Assembly (NCBI RefSeq): GCF_910591885.1
Contig: NC_063281.1
Coordinates: forward strand, 10,027,200 to 10,091,199
Reading direction: 5' to 3'
DNA: 64,000 bases
From: Bombus terrestris
Lineage: Eukaryota; Arthropoda; Insecta; Hymenoptera; Apidae
Shown: piece after piece, positions 22,521-34,124 of the stretch
Position numbering within the stretch: position 1 is the stretch's first letter
How the letters are laid out: every line of letters begins with the position of its first letter
Notes under the pieces: model-generated
Database searches by the model: none
What the model was told of the DNA's origin: nothing
The model's input: only the letters and a program-made list of their open reading frames with translations
Position numbers and translations under genes: made by a program

Positions 22521-24676
22521 ACTTTGCGAAAGAAACGAAGAGATTCGAAGTTTGTCGAGTTAGTAAATAAGAGTACCCCACTGATCCATATAACAACCAC
22601 GTAGAATAGAAAGAAACAATTCGCTTCACTTTCCATTGTAATTCGCGCGAGTCGAATAACAATCAACTTAAAGCGAATTAAAATCGAGTGGATTTTTCAA
22701 ACGTGGCATAACTTCGTGATCGATTGATATTCCTAGCGATATATTTTTAATGTAACCTAATATATGTAAAATATGTTTTGCGTTTTTGATGAATGTAAAA
22801 CTTTTGAATATAAAAATATGTTTCTATCTTGTCTTTTTCTTTAAATAAATACAATTTAGATATTACAGTTGTCTCATTGGGTAAAACAGTTTTCTATCCA
22901 GATTTCATTCTTCTAGTTATGTTGATAGAAATATGAATTTGCATAGATACTCATCGTCTAGTTATTGGTTATTAGAAGTCGAGATATTTGGGGGACTATT
23001 TATCGTTGTTTGAGGGAAAGAATTTGGAAAATGTGGAACCCGAACTTTCCCCCCTCTACAGAGGGAAATATTCCTCGAAATGGGAGAATCTATTTCTTCT
23101 GGGTTCTTTCTTCGCAGTCGGGAAGGAAATCCAGCGCGTTCCGTGCCAGGGGAGGAAATATTTTTATTGGGACGATTGCGGTTGACGTACGAGGGTCCTT
23201 CGAATTCGCGGCGCCGGGATCCATCGTAGGATCACGGTCGCTCGAGTGTCCTGATTGATTCTCCTCGTCGCTAGCTGCAAGAAAAATCCAAAAATAATTC
23301 CGGAGCAAAATCTACAGCCAGTCATCTGAAGGAGACTGCCTTGAAATTATTATTATTGCGAGCATCAAACTTTTTGTTCTACAAGCAAAAGGCCAAAGAA
23401 ATAAGATCTTTGCATGTTTATGATAATAAAGTTTATTCATAAAGAACAGCTTAATACATTTGCAGCTTTCAGGATATCGCTACGCTTCGCTTCTATTTTG
23501 TATTTCTCAGTAGAAAAATGTTTATCATAAAATAATAACGCTTCAACGCACTGCTTATCGTTTCATGTATCTCTTTCCCTGGATCGAAACTTGAAAACAC
23601 GACAGCATTGTCTAAATCTATGTAAAGGAATATCGCTTATTGCGACATGTTACATATACTACGTAATGTTTGAATAAATATTTAAACAGGGCAAAGTTTT
23701 GCTACAAACAGTAAATTAACGCGACGCAGTATACGCATTAAAGTCAGTCACGCGTCAATGACAGCGTGTTGAAGAAGCAATAAATGTAAAACAGATGAAC
23801 GAACCGACCTTGCCCTCAACGTTCGAGAAAAAACTTCTAATAAGATTAATGGACGATTCAACTGTTTCTGTTTAAAAAATAAAAAAAATGGTATTTTAGA
23901 CGATCTAAGGCTAAACGTTCAGCTTCTTTCGCCGTAAGTTAAAGATAAATGATATGGATTTTAATTAACTGGAGGAATACGAGGATCGACCATCGCGTGT
24001 GCGCGGGGTTTGAGGAAACAGCGCGCGAGCGGATCTTTGTTAAGAGAAATTTAGACACAGCCTCTGCGTTATGCCACATTAGCGCTCCTCGGGATTCCGG
24101 TTTTTCAATACGACCAGTCATCCTCGAAGAATCGACAGACAATGTGGCGGCAGCCCCCTTCCTCGTCACTGGTCCTTCGTAAGTAGCGCGCTCTCTTTAT
24201 CTTTCCCTCCTCTCGTCAGCCGGGTCAGTAAAGTAAAAAAAAAAAAAGAAAAGGAGGAAAAGTAATAAAAAAAAAGGTAGAGCTTTGGACGTGCGTTTAC
24301 TCAAAGATTTAGAATCCCGGCATTGTGTTTAATCGCAAGGAAACTTAGACCGAACTGTGTTACCGATCGATTATTTCAGCCGCTATTTCCCCGAATCGAA
24401 CATTTTTCCAACTTCTTATTTCTTTGTTATAGATATGTATCGTGGCTATGAAGATTGTAGATAATTAATGAAATTTTCTGTACAGGATCGATGGATTACT
24501 ATCGGGGATTATTACCCTAAGATCTTTAATACAGCGTGTCGCAATGAAAAACACGATGATGTGTCTATTACGACAGATCGTAAAGTGCAATTGCTTTATC
24601 TTTGCCGTAGAAGCTTGGAAATAATTACGACTTGCGAAGAAAACATAGGACCAGAGTAATTATTAATATATCACGA

Positions 24677-24695
24677 TTTTTTTTTTTTTTTTTTT
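24677..24695. repeat. Poly-T run (19 bases)
   Basis: Nineteen consecutive T. On the minus strand this is an A tail-like run, but no retroposed sequence with target duplications was recognised next to it. Confidence 0.85.
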
Positions 24696-24861
24696 ATGCA
24701 ATTATGGAAAATTGGAAATGGCAAAATTGCACATAAAATATTAATTTCGCGAAAGTTTCTTTCCCTTTGTAAGGGAATGATATAAGTTATACAAGCAGAT
24801 AATATAAATTCAATAAAATAATATAAAATAAAAAATCTGGTTCATCTATTATTTCCTTATG

Positions 24862-24943
24862 TTCGGTTGCTAACTGAGTGATTACAGATTTTACCAGTAG
24901 ATGGTATCAATATTACCAAATAGAAGCCAAGTTGCCAACCTAA
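24862..24943. mobile_element. 82 bp mariner end-to-end remnant
   Basis: The left end TTCGGTTGCTAACTGAGTGA resembles the mariner terminus TTAGGTTGGCAACTAAGTGA. The right end AAGTTGCCAACCTAA is its inverted counterpart, followed by TA. Almost the whole interior is missing, leaving two terminal repeats joined by ~30 bp that include a GTAGATGGTAT block. No coding capacity remains. It reads as an internally deleted mariner or a very short MITE. Confidence 0.6.
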
Positions 24944-25019
24944 TAGAACGAAAACAACTATTGACATAACCTATCATATTCATCACGAGAGTTGTTTACA
25001 AAATTCGAATGTTAGAACT

Positions 25020-25560
25020 AAAGCAGTAAAGACATAGATCGACGTCTCTCTGCGGCACTCGAAGGACGTCGAAATAGAATCGTTCAAGTGTTGCAGTTGA
25101 ATCGAACAGTTTATCGACAAGATGATCGAGTAGCGACGGAACGAAGAGTGGACAGAAACTGGCCGCGAGATGACTCAGTCCATGACTGGCCGGCTAGAAA
25201 CTACGTTTCGCGTCGCATCGGTTTCATCCACGGCCCAGCAATGATCATTCCCCATGGTGGACGTGCGGGACTGACAGACTGGAGGCTTCGCGTTCATTAG
25301 CTAGCTATTCAGTTCAACGGGCCAACTGGCGAGGGTGGATTCTGACTCCGGTGGCTGCTGGAATGTCCGACATGTTACTCTATCCTCACACATAATTACA
25401 CAAGCCTTGGCAGACGCAGCCGCCACGGTTCGCCCTTACGCCACCGTTCACCTTTTATCGCTCCGGATGAACAAAATCACAGCCTTCCAGGGATCCGTCA
25501 GGCATCTGCTATATCACCATCTTTCCATCGTTCGAGAACAGTCGTTGGTTGTAAATTAAA
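25020..25560. other. GC-richer island in AT-rich repeat territory
   Basis: A sharply bounded CpG-rich island (about 25020-25555) between AT-rich repeats. It carries two consecutive short plus-strand frames (25088-25300 and 25335-25559), neither recognisable. A regulatory element or an exon of an unknown transcript are both possible; sequence alone does not decide. Confidence 0.35.
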
Positions 25561-26098
25561 TACATCCTTGGTTGTAGAATTATTGTATATATACGCTTGT
25601 TTATAAGCAGACTGTGGATATTTATGGAAATTCAGATTTTTATGGATAGTAATTGAAATGATGAAACTTACATAGAAAATTGTTTAATCTACTAAACTAT
25701 ATGAAGTATTATTTTTTGTAAGTATTATATATTGTAAATATTATAGATATTATTCTGAAATACTATATATTAAATTTTATCGTGTCATAATATTTATTTA
25801 TTTATTTGTTTAAACGAGAAATAAAAAATATCCTTTGTCGTATAACGTAATGGAATAGGGCAAGGTCATAATTAAAATACATATATATTTTGCAAGACAC
25901 AGAGACCATTTACGCGAACTCCTCTTCGATAGTTAACAAGAACTGGCAAAAAGGCAAACAAAGATAGATGAATAAAATTATAAAAATCATTCAGGTAGCA
26001 AGTCAAGTGGCAAAGGAATAAGATTAATTTTAAACACTGAAGGAGACAATAATATATATCAATATCTAATAACTAATACCCAATACCAAAAAAGTATA
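25561..26098. other. AT-rich spacer
   Basis: Very AT-rich, with short overlapping TATTATA-type repeats around 25700-25800. It contains no open frame of note and no recognised element. Confidence 0.7.
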
Positions 26099-26467
26099 CA
26101 AACCTTGCATCGTTGATATTACTTAGTCATAAAACTATTTTATCTTGAAATATTTATAAAGACTTACTGGCTTGATAATGCTATATATTGCACTGTAATA
26201 GTATATATATTTTACATTATAATAATCTACTTGAAACACTCACTGAAGGAAGAATCGAACTGTAACTGTAATTTACCTTTATCTTTCTATATTTAAATAT
26301 ACATGTATAATAAACCAAACTAAATATAGAAAGGTAAATGTAAATTACAGTAAGTCTTGCTTCAGTGAGTGTTTCAAGTAGATTATTATAATGCAAAATA
26401 TATATATTATTACAGTGCAATATATAGCATTATCAAGCCATTAAGTCTTTCAACGATGCAAGGTTTG
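26099..26467. repeat. Long foldback (hairpin) element, ~370 bp
   Basis: Two arms are inverted copies. CAAACCTTGCATCGTTGA (26099-26116) pairs exactly with its reverse complement at 26450-26467. Moving inward, the arms also pair through GGCTTGATAATGC/GCATTATCAAGCC, GCACTGTAATA/TATTACAGTGC, TAATCTACTTGAAACACTCA with its complement at 26365-26384, and TATATTTA/TAAATATA. The loop is about 24 bases (26297-26320). The left arm carries an unpaired 42 bp insertion (26117-26158). Transcription would give a long, nearly continuous double-stranded RNA. It may be a foldback-type MITE. Confidence 0.85.
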
Positions 26468-26476
26468 TTTTCTTAG

Positions 26477-26583
26477 ATATACATGTATATAATAAATAAA
26501 ACTAAATATAGAAAGTTAAGGGTAAGGGAAAGTTAAAGTTAAGGGTAAATATAGAAAGTTCAGTAAGTGTTTCAAGTAGATTA
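26477..26583. repeat. Partial third copy of the foldback arm
   Basis: In direct orientation to the right half of the hairpin: ATATACATGTATATAATAAA, then ACTAAATATAGAAAG, and finally CAGTAAGTGTTTCAAGTAGA. Short tandem GTTAAGGG(T)AA units have expanded inside it. This shows the hairpin sequence belongs to a repeated family or was locally duplicated. Confidence 0.7.
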
Positions 26584-29012
26584 AAGTTCGCCCAAAGGAT
26601 TCTCCAGCCACAATAAAGTATTATTTCTAAGACGTGTTGAAGAAGCGTGAAGAAATAATTACTATATGATATTAGATAGAACAGGGAATAATACCTTTGT
26701 TTATATTTGTTAGGAAATAAGTTATCGAGCATTATTTTACTCTTCCTAACACTGTGTAGATTCAAATATTACTAAAATCGTCGCGAGTCTCCCTAATCGT
26801 GATTTTCTAACTATATTACGTCTAATGGAAAATAATCGAGTGCCGACACACATTCGAGCGATAGCGCGTATATCGGTAGGTACAATTTCAATTTTGCTAT
26901 CTGCCCCCTCGGGTTGGTTTCTCGATTCCTACTCGAAGGGGCCAGGAAACGACAGGGGTGAAGGACGGTGTAAGATTCGACGTTAGATAGGCGAGAGTTA
27001 GGCCCGCGTCAGGCAGCTTCTCCTTCTCGACCTGTCACTCAAATCCTTCCTCCCTTTTCACCTCAAACCTCTCCCCTCATCCTCCAGTTCGGTTCCCGAC
27101 GTGTACTCCCTCCCCTTCGATCACCCTCTCTCGCTCTCACCCTCTGCAAGGGCCGCCCCCGCGGACTCGGTAATTGAATTTCACGAGTTGGTTACCCAAA
27201 CCCCCGGGTTCCTAGCCCCATCTCTCGTCTCCTGGCCGTCTCGTGGGCTGTTCCACCAGGGGCAGACTGCGCCGTTCCTGATGCCGATGCTGCTGCCGGG
27301 TTCCGTGTGTGTGCCAAGGGTCTGCCAACCTACTTGATGCCCGCTTAATGTCGTATCACAACATTGATTACCACATCGTCGCACGATTGCCGCGAGAATG
27401 CTCTCTCGCTTTCCCGCCTTTCGCTCTGATTCTTCATTGTTAAATGTTTGCACGCCTTATTGGTTCTTCGAGAATTTTACACGAGATATGAATAGATGGT
27501 TTAATTAGCTTTAGAGCAGCGTAGAAATGTTGGCGAACCTTTTTCATACTTTGTTATGTTATAAATAAAAAAATCAATAGCCATCGTTAGATTGGCCAAT
27601 CTTAATGTGTCTTGAAACTCTCATTTGATGTGCCGGCTTTTAAGTCGATATTCAATCACGCTGATACGGTTACCGGAATAAGTATCGCAAATAAGCACGT
27701 GGATCAAGTAGATTTGTTCTTATATTATATTATATAACGTAAGAAGATCTCATCGAATACGGATTAAACTTATGTATTTATTGCTAAAGTATATTTATAT
27801 GTCTGTGCGTACACTTGTCTAAACTTTGTATAACAGTACTTGTTGATATCTTCGTCTCAATATTTACGTTGTTTTGTATTGTACGCTATCCTGCGTGTAA
27901 TGGATACGTAAATAAGATAAAATAAATAAACGTAATAAATTAACATGTAACTCGAATCCACGAATGCCTTTCACTTCCTCTTTCTGATTTTCTTTCGACG
28001 TTTCCGAATATCTTGTTCTTTCGATATTTTCACGTCGATTGATATTCTCGAAATAATCAACAGTGGAAATCGATTGACTGCGGCCTTTTGTTCCAAATAA
28101 AAATATGTTGTCTTTCTAATTGTAAGAACAAGGCACACGAATTATCGAAAATATCAGAAGCTCCGTCACTCGTACAAGTCGATATTTGTTTGAGAAAGAC
28201 AGGTCTGTCATTCCAGCTAGATTTAACAAGTCAAACTGATTTTTCACGAGTCGAGCTCTTCTCGGTTGTTTGTATCCATCGCCGCTTTCTCTCCCCAGCC
28301 TTGTTTCTCTTTTTGTCTCTGCTTCTGTCTAGCCGGAAGCCCCTTTCATTCTGTTCCTTCGGCACCATACATCGAATTCGAAGTTTTTCACCGGCTCTTC
28401 CCGACCGATAATAATTTTAAAAAGGGGGATGCCCGGGGGCCCTCGAGGTGTCGAGCCGGCGAAGACGAATTATCATCGCATGACGCGTACTCTTATTTAT
28501 AGTCCGTCCCCGCATCAACCTTCTTTTTTCGTACAGCGTTCGAATCCATCGGCGAATCGTGGATTCGCGAATAAATTCATAAATCCATCCATTCCTTCGT
28601 TGAATCGTTGTTAACAGAAATGAGCGTATGAAAAATTAAAACACGACTAAGAAATGTTACTTTTCCAACTAGAATATGGGTACATGATGACCCATGAAAA
28701 TATTTGTCTACTCATAGAAACCTTTTACGAGTATATCATCTATATGTTTTATAGGAAACATTTTACAATTTTATTATGTTACGCTGTAATGAGACACGAC
28801 TATTATCACACGCTCGCATCGATAAAATTTGCCATTAATTTGTAGCGAGATATTTTACACGCTACAGTGTAGTTAGATCACAGATTTTCATGCGGATTCG
28901 TATTTTCCAGAATATAATTAAAAAAGTAGAACGTCGATAGAAAATTGTTTTTCTAACTGTTGTTAGAAATAACAATACGTATTTCGCATATTCCATTTTT
29001 CCACACTATGTG
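26584..29012. other. Non-coding DNA: AT-rich, a GC-rich block, AT-rich
   Basis: 26900-27460 is GC-rich and C/T-rich on the plus strand, with frames open on both strands but no known motif. The remainder is AT-rich except a C/T-rich patch at 28270-28400. No gene or RNA recognised. Confidence 0.55.
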
Positions 29013-29073
29013 CACTATGTGCGATTTTGTACTCCCGAATTTCCTATAAAAGCATAGAAATCCGTCTATTAAT
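29013..29073. repeat. AT-rich interspersed family, copy D
   Basis: Reads CACTATGTGCGATTTTGTAC, then TCCCGAATTTCCTATAAAAG, then ATCCGTCTATTAA. It is the best match to the inferred order of blocks seen in copies A-C. Confidence 0.5.
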
Positions 29074-31419
29074 GGTGTTAACTGAATTGTACGAAAGAGT
29101 CGATAAAAAGACAGAAAATTTCACTGCCAATAACATCGCGCTTAAGTAGACTGGATTCGATCGGTTAACCCTTTCGCGGCGTGAAAAAAGGGTGAAAATA
29201 GATGGTGTTGCGAAGGTATCGACAAATCGACGACAGCGAAGGAATCGACCTGACGAAAATACGAAAAGGGGAGGAAAGATAGCGGCGCTGACAATTGGGG
29301 CAACGGTGTGATCCGATATTGCGACGGCAACCGTGCGCCACTTCAGGGCGGATCTGGTTGGTCAATCAGCGGTGCATTGTACGTAACGAACCTCCGCACT
29401 CGGCCGAGTTTAATGCCCGTACGTGGACCTTCGTGAACGTGTGTGCGCGTGGGTTATTAAATATGACGAGAAGAAGGGATGTCGGGGGCCGGGGAGGCGG
29501 CCTCCTCCCAGTTTCCTGAACGTCGACGTTTGACGTCGAGATTGTCGTTTAGCGTTCTCCTGGCAGGGAGAGTTCGCGTTCCTCCGCAATCTTTCTGCCT
29601 CCTCTTTTTTTTTTTATATATAAATTCTTTCAGCCACGTCTATTTATTCGCGCGCTTTACACTGTTGAACTACCGTCGTCATCTGTTTACGCATTTATGA
29701 GAAATCACGAATACGCGGGAATTTCGCGGGTGAGAATTAGATCAGAGTAGATTAATTCGTTCTTTTCGCGGATAAAGAAGGTATTCTAATGCGATATACT
29801 ATTGAAGATCGGATTAATTTTCTTGATCGCGAATATCTTTTGAAAAGAAAAAGTTTCGTTAACATCGTACGCACAGCTCGCGATGAACAGCCTTTTTGGA
29901 ATGCTGCAACGATTGGTAAAAGAGCATGCTTGATTCCAAGATCAAACTGAATTATCTTGCGGGATACCCCACAGATCTGGCTGTTTCATTGAAATTTTCG
30001 TTCCTTCGAGCATAGCGTAAACCTCGTCTGTATTTTTCTAGCGAAATCTCTTTTCAGAAATGTTCTCATAGCGGTCGTATCAATTCGCTCGGCGCTTGTA
30101 CGCGCTCAAAAATATCTCGATTTATTCGGCTGGGAAAATGAAGAATCTTCGTATTCTGTCGAGACAAGGGCAAGAAGAGAGTCGATGGTGTTTTTCAGTA
30201 GCCGCTGGTCTTCCGCAACACTGTCAGAAGCTCTCTAGTATCTTGAAAACAGGGGGTGGTGGCATGGAACGTGCATAAATTTGGACGGTAGCGTCTTATA
30301 GCTCGGCGGATGGTGCTCGAAAGCAGTGAAGTGGACCTCTTGGTAACGGCGAGCACTTATTCGCTCGCTCGCTCGCCAATCCAAATGAATTGGATAATTT
30401 GATCAGCTCGTTGCTGGCCCTTTGTTGCCTCCTGGGAACTTTGAATGGTCCAGTCGGCCGTCGTCCCTCTTTTTCGCTCTTTTCCTCTCCTTTTCTCTTT
30501 TACTTCACCGGCGATCTGATCCCGCGCTCCGTTTCTCTCTTGTCTTTTCCATTCTCTCTCCCTTTCGTTTCTCCTCCTCTACTAGCTTCCGTTCGCCGAT
30601 CTCTCGCCCCTTTCCACGCTCTGATAGCCGAAAGAAGAATCAAGAGAAGAAGACTCGTGGATGAACGAAGAAAACAGCCGCGGTGCAGTTTCTCTGGCTT
30701 CGAATACCAAGCGCCGAACCGCGATTGGCGGTTACACGGTGGCACGGAAAGAGAGCGCCGTGGCACGCCGCGAGCGTTTCGTAGAATTAAAATAATTATT
30801 CGCTGGAAACGGGTGGAAAGGGTAGGGTTGTTTCAATGGGAAAGATCGCTCGTTCGACGTTCGCGATTCGCGGCGCGCCTCCTCTTCTTCTTATGGATCG
30901 TCGAGAAAACATGCTCGAGTGCTGTTCTTGTACCGAGAAACCAGGGGTAATACAAGATTCTGTCTCGGCACCGTAATTGTCAACGAGTAGACGTACGAGG
31001 TTGAATCCGATCGTGCGCGCATGATTCTTCGTCTGGCGTCGGGTGAATGCTGTTAATTAACATTCTTGCATTTAACATGCTGTTTCTTGCTTCTCTCGTA
31101 TGCCTATAGAAAGACGTTAAAGGAACGTTAAGAAAGTCGCAAGAAAAGCTGGCTCGGGCCGCCGGAAGTCTACACGCCGCGCTGGTAGGAGGGGAGGCAA
31201 CGAGAGAAAGAAAAGATGCGTGGAAAACAACTTGAAGATCTTTACAGAGGAACTTTAGCGAATGAAAAAATTATCCGTTGAAAATCAAAATTTCGACCCG
31301 AATTAATTGTATAGCCGCCAGGCAACGAGCAATAAGAGTCAGATAGAAGAGAGAAACCGACCGAGTCTCGAGGGTTGAAGCCGATGAATATGATAATGCA
31401 GTCCCGGAATCAGATAGAA
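29074..31419. other. GC-richer non-coding block
   Basis: Contains a TTAACCCTTT motif at 29165 without a partner, a four-base TCGC repeat at 30361-30376, and a C/T-rich tract at 30470-30610. The 186-codon plus-strand frame at 30390-30950 runs through that tract and is rich in S, F, L and R; the complementary strand is also open. I do not accept it as a gene. Confidence 0.55.
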
Positions 31420-31438
31420 AGAGAGAGAGAGAGAGAGA
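31420..31438. repeat. GA dinucleotide microsatellite
   Basis: Nine to ten GA units followed by an A-rich purine stretch to about 31450. Confidence 0.9.
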
Positions 31439-32163
31439 AAGAAAAAAAAATCGAGCAACGCTTTTCAGCCAATTGATCCAAAAGATCCCCCGGCCGCGGT
31501 CGAGGATTTTAAATGCCGCACCAACATATCCCTTCGTCTCGACCCGTTCCCTGAATAGGCTGTGCTTGCATCCTGAAAGGAATCCGCAAGATGAATCCGC
31601 GAACTCAAGACAGCCGACCCATTTAGCCGTGGAAAAAATATCCTCGAGTCCGTGCCGCTATCTTGAGTCCTACATTCACGATGGCGAGCAAACAGAGATA
31701 TTATTTTTTTCTCCCTCGCGGTTTTTCCCACCCCAAACCAGCCAACCTCTCACCCGTTCCCACCCTCTGCACAGTATCTCCGCACGTCGAAATATTATTC
31801 GGACGATCGCCGCCCTCCTCGTTGGCTGGCTGGATGATTGGATAGCTGGCTCGACTCTCCTTCTTCTGCCAACTGCTCGTTCCTTCCGCTTTTTGTTCCC
31901 GATCTTGGTCTTTCTCGACGCCGCCGGTGAACGAGAGGCTTCCTTACGGCCGCAGGCTCGTAAGATCTCGTGGTCACACAGCCCGGAGGCGCTCCGCTCG
32001 AGAAAAGAGAGATATACCAGCGGCAAGAGAATGGAGAAGAAGCGAGAGACCGAGAAACGAACTGGTTCGTTGACGAATTCATCAAAAACGTTTCGCTGTA
32101 ATAGTGCCGTGATTACTGGCGGACAGAGAGAGGCTGGAAAATTAAAAAAGAAGAAAGGGGAGG

Positions 32164-32195
<32 letters not shown>

Positions 32196-32848
32196 CGCAG
32201 ATATAGAAGAGGGTGGAAGATGAGAGAGACAGAGAGAAAGTGGAGTAAAGAGCGAGGGAGAGAGGGGGGAAAGTTCTCCTCTGTGGCCGGAAGGTGAGTC
32301 TCCCGGCGAAGGAAAAAGGTGGAGATGATTAAAATGAATTCTACGGAGACACGGCCGTTTCACGGCATTTTTTTCCATAGTATTCTTCGAAAGGCATCCC
32401 GTGACTGGCGTTCGATGATATTTCGGTCGTTCCTCTACAACGTGAATGGGGATCGATCGACCAGGGAAGCTGTTCCGAGGATTGAGGAAGCATAGATTTG
32501 TCGTGGCAGTCTGTGGCAGCGGATCCGCGGATTCATCTTGAAACTGACGAAGAATGGCACTTGATACGCGTCTCACAACGCCATTTTCTGATGAAACGCC
32601 GACAAGGAAACGTTGCCGCGGTCTATCGCGACGCGCTTGACGCCCGCTCATCGTTCATTCTCTTCCGCTCTCGCGAATTCTCTTCAGTCCACCCTTTTAA
32701 TAGACTTTCAATCCGATGGTACGATACTTCAAAGTTATAGTACCATCTGCCTTAAACTATGCTCAACGACCAACTGCCTTTCTGACAAATGAAACATTTA
32801 ACGACCGAAATAACATAATCGTACTCATACAAATGTACGTGTAGCATA
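31439..32848. other. GC-richer block with long artefactual frames
   Basis: The 232-codon plus-strand frame at 31473-32171 overlaps frames of 88-116 codons on the minus strand and ends in a Lys/Glu/Arg-rich tail translated from purine tracts. No domain, signal peptide or repeat pattern argues for a protein. The GA tract at 32170-32195 forms the right-hand part, followed by more A/G-rich DNA to ~32280. Confidence 0.5.
32170..32195. repeat. GA dinucleotide microsatellite (13 units)
   Basis: The longest uninterrupted GA run in the window, within an A/G-rich segment covering about 32135-32280. Runs of GAGAG are binding sites for insect GAGA-factor-type proteins; that role is only a possibility here. 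Confidence 0.9.
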
Positions 32849-33010
32849 CACTGGCTCGTAAAAGTATTTGGACACTCACTATAGGAAACATTTGGTTTAC
32901 ACACTTCCACGTATACATCGTTGACAATTATCATATGTAAACCATTTTGGTAACATCGACAACGTGATTGAATTTGAAAATCTTCCCTGCAAACAATAGG
33001 AAACGTGATA
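32849..33010. mobile_element. Tc1-like terminal fragment 1
   Basis: CACTGGCTCGTAAAAGTATT followed by TGGACAC is a typical Tc1-like terminus and is preceded by TA (32847-32848). Just inside it, TTTGGTTTACA and TGTAAACCA (32891-32945) form an inverted pair. No right-hand terminus or transposase remnant was found, so the right boundary is approximate and the copy is truncated. Confidence 0.5.
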
Positions 33011-34030
33011 TATCGCGTTGTTCTCGTATTTATTTCATTGCTTCGACATATTTATCAAAATGACACACATCCACTGCATTCGCAATCAGTCCAGCTTGAA
33101 TAGGTTCCAAGCAAGAGAGAAAGCAAGACTAGAAGAATTTGGAAATTCCTCGAGGTAATCATAAATCCGTTTTTTTCGACGGCTCAGGAACTCTCGACGC
33201 GGCGTTCACGTTTCCTGCGACGTCGATAGCAAAGATCACTCTGTCCCATTTCATTTTCCTTCTTTCCTTTCTTTTTCGTTCGGTGAACGCGTCGGGCAAA
33301 GCGGAGCGGAGCATATTTTCGAGCGCAGCGGGACGTATTACCGAGCCGCTCTCGTCCGATAATGTGTTTCTGATTGCCGACGCGTCTAGATTTCGCCCAC
33401 GCTGGGACTTTGGCTCGATGTAAATCCACCTCCGCGAAATATTACGTCGTCGAATCTCAGCGCAGATACTCCTTTGCCCATTCTATTCCATTCCCATTCT
33501 ACTTTTAACCGTAATCCTCCATACATTCGGAAAATTCAAAGTCGAAATTCTGATCACGCAATAGATATCTTAATATTCATGTCGAAAGGGAAATAGATCA
33601 ACCGATATACGTCGCTATTTATAATTATAAACTGGACAATCCGGTCGATTTATATTAACAGTAATGTACATAGAGTTACTAAAATATACGAATTAATGGC
33701 AAACGAATGATGAAAATTTCTTGCGCCTATGTAAAGTCTATATATCTGGACGATATGATAATTAGAACTGCAATAGGTTTAACAAACTTGAACTGTTACT
33801 ATTATGTAAAATACACATTTTCTTGAGAGCTGATTCTCTTCAAAGCAAACAAGCTTCTCGCCCTTACCTTAACAACTGCGAAAAAATTACGTGGTTTCTC
33901 GATTCAACGGCGAGTTTTGTAGTTTAAAAAATCACGCAGATGGTCTTGGCAGTTCTTCCTTACTTCCTCCTATGCATTCTAGCGGCAAAATAGAAAAAAT
34001 ACCACGATGAATCATTGTAAGTAATTTCCC
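33011..34030. other. Mostly AT-rich spacer
   Basis: A GC-richer patch at 33130-33430 has open frames on both strands without motifs. 33480-33960 is AT-rich with no features seen. Confidence 0.6.
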
Positions 34031-34089
34031 CCGGCCGACCCGAAACCTCGCCGTTGTTTAATAATAATATTGTTCAACACGGTTCTTTG

Positions 34090-34124
34090 AGCGACGGCTT
34101 ATTGACGAAAGGCAAGCCGTCGCT
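34090..34124. other. Perfect 11 bp stem-loop
   Basis: AGCGACGGCTT (34090-34100) and AAGCCGTCGCT (34114-34124) are exact reverse complements with a 13-base loop. The GC-rich stem stands in a CpG-rich island (34030-34260) between AT-rich flanks. No T run follows, so a bacterial-type terminator makes no sense here. An RNA structure or a dyad binding site are possible. Confidence 0.7.

Larger units (their letters stand above)
20961..24660. other. Mixed non-coding DNA, no recognised gene
   Basis: 20980-21420 is GC-rich with frames open on both strands. A small ATG-started hydrophobic peptide at 21311 (MNAFCFLTAILPG) abuts a GTAACT donor-like site, but nothing supports it further. 21500-22060 and 22690-22960 are AT-rich. 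22300-22560 and 22960-23270 are GC-richer; the former holds a hairpin at 22482. Around 24235-24275 lie short A runs. No RNA gene seen. Confidence 0.55.

Noticed and set aside
28525..28560. tRNA B-box-like string (GTTCGAATCC)
   Set aside because: No matching A box, acceptor stem or anticodon arm could be laid out around it.
29165..29181. TTAACCCTTT as a piggyBac-like terminus
   Set aside because: No inverted partner within a plausible distance.
30390..30950. 186-codon plus-strand frame
   Set aside because: Driven by a C/T-rich tract; no domain, and the minus strand is open too.
31473..32171. 232-codon open frame on the plus strand as a gene
   Set aside because: The opposite strand is also open over much of it, the end is translated purine tract, and there is no recognisable motif.
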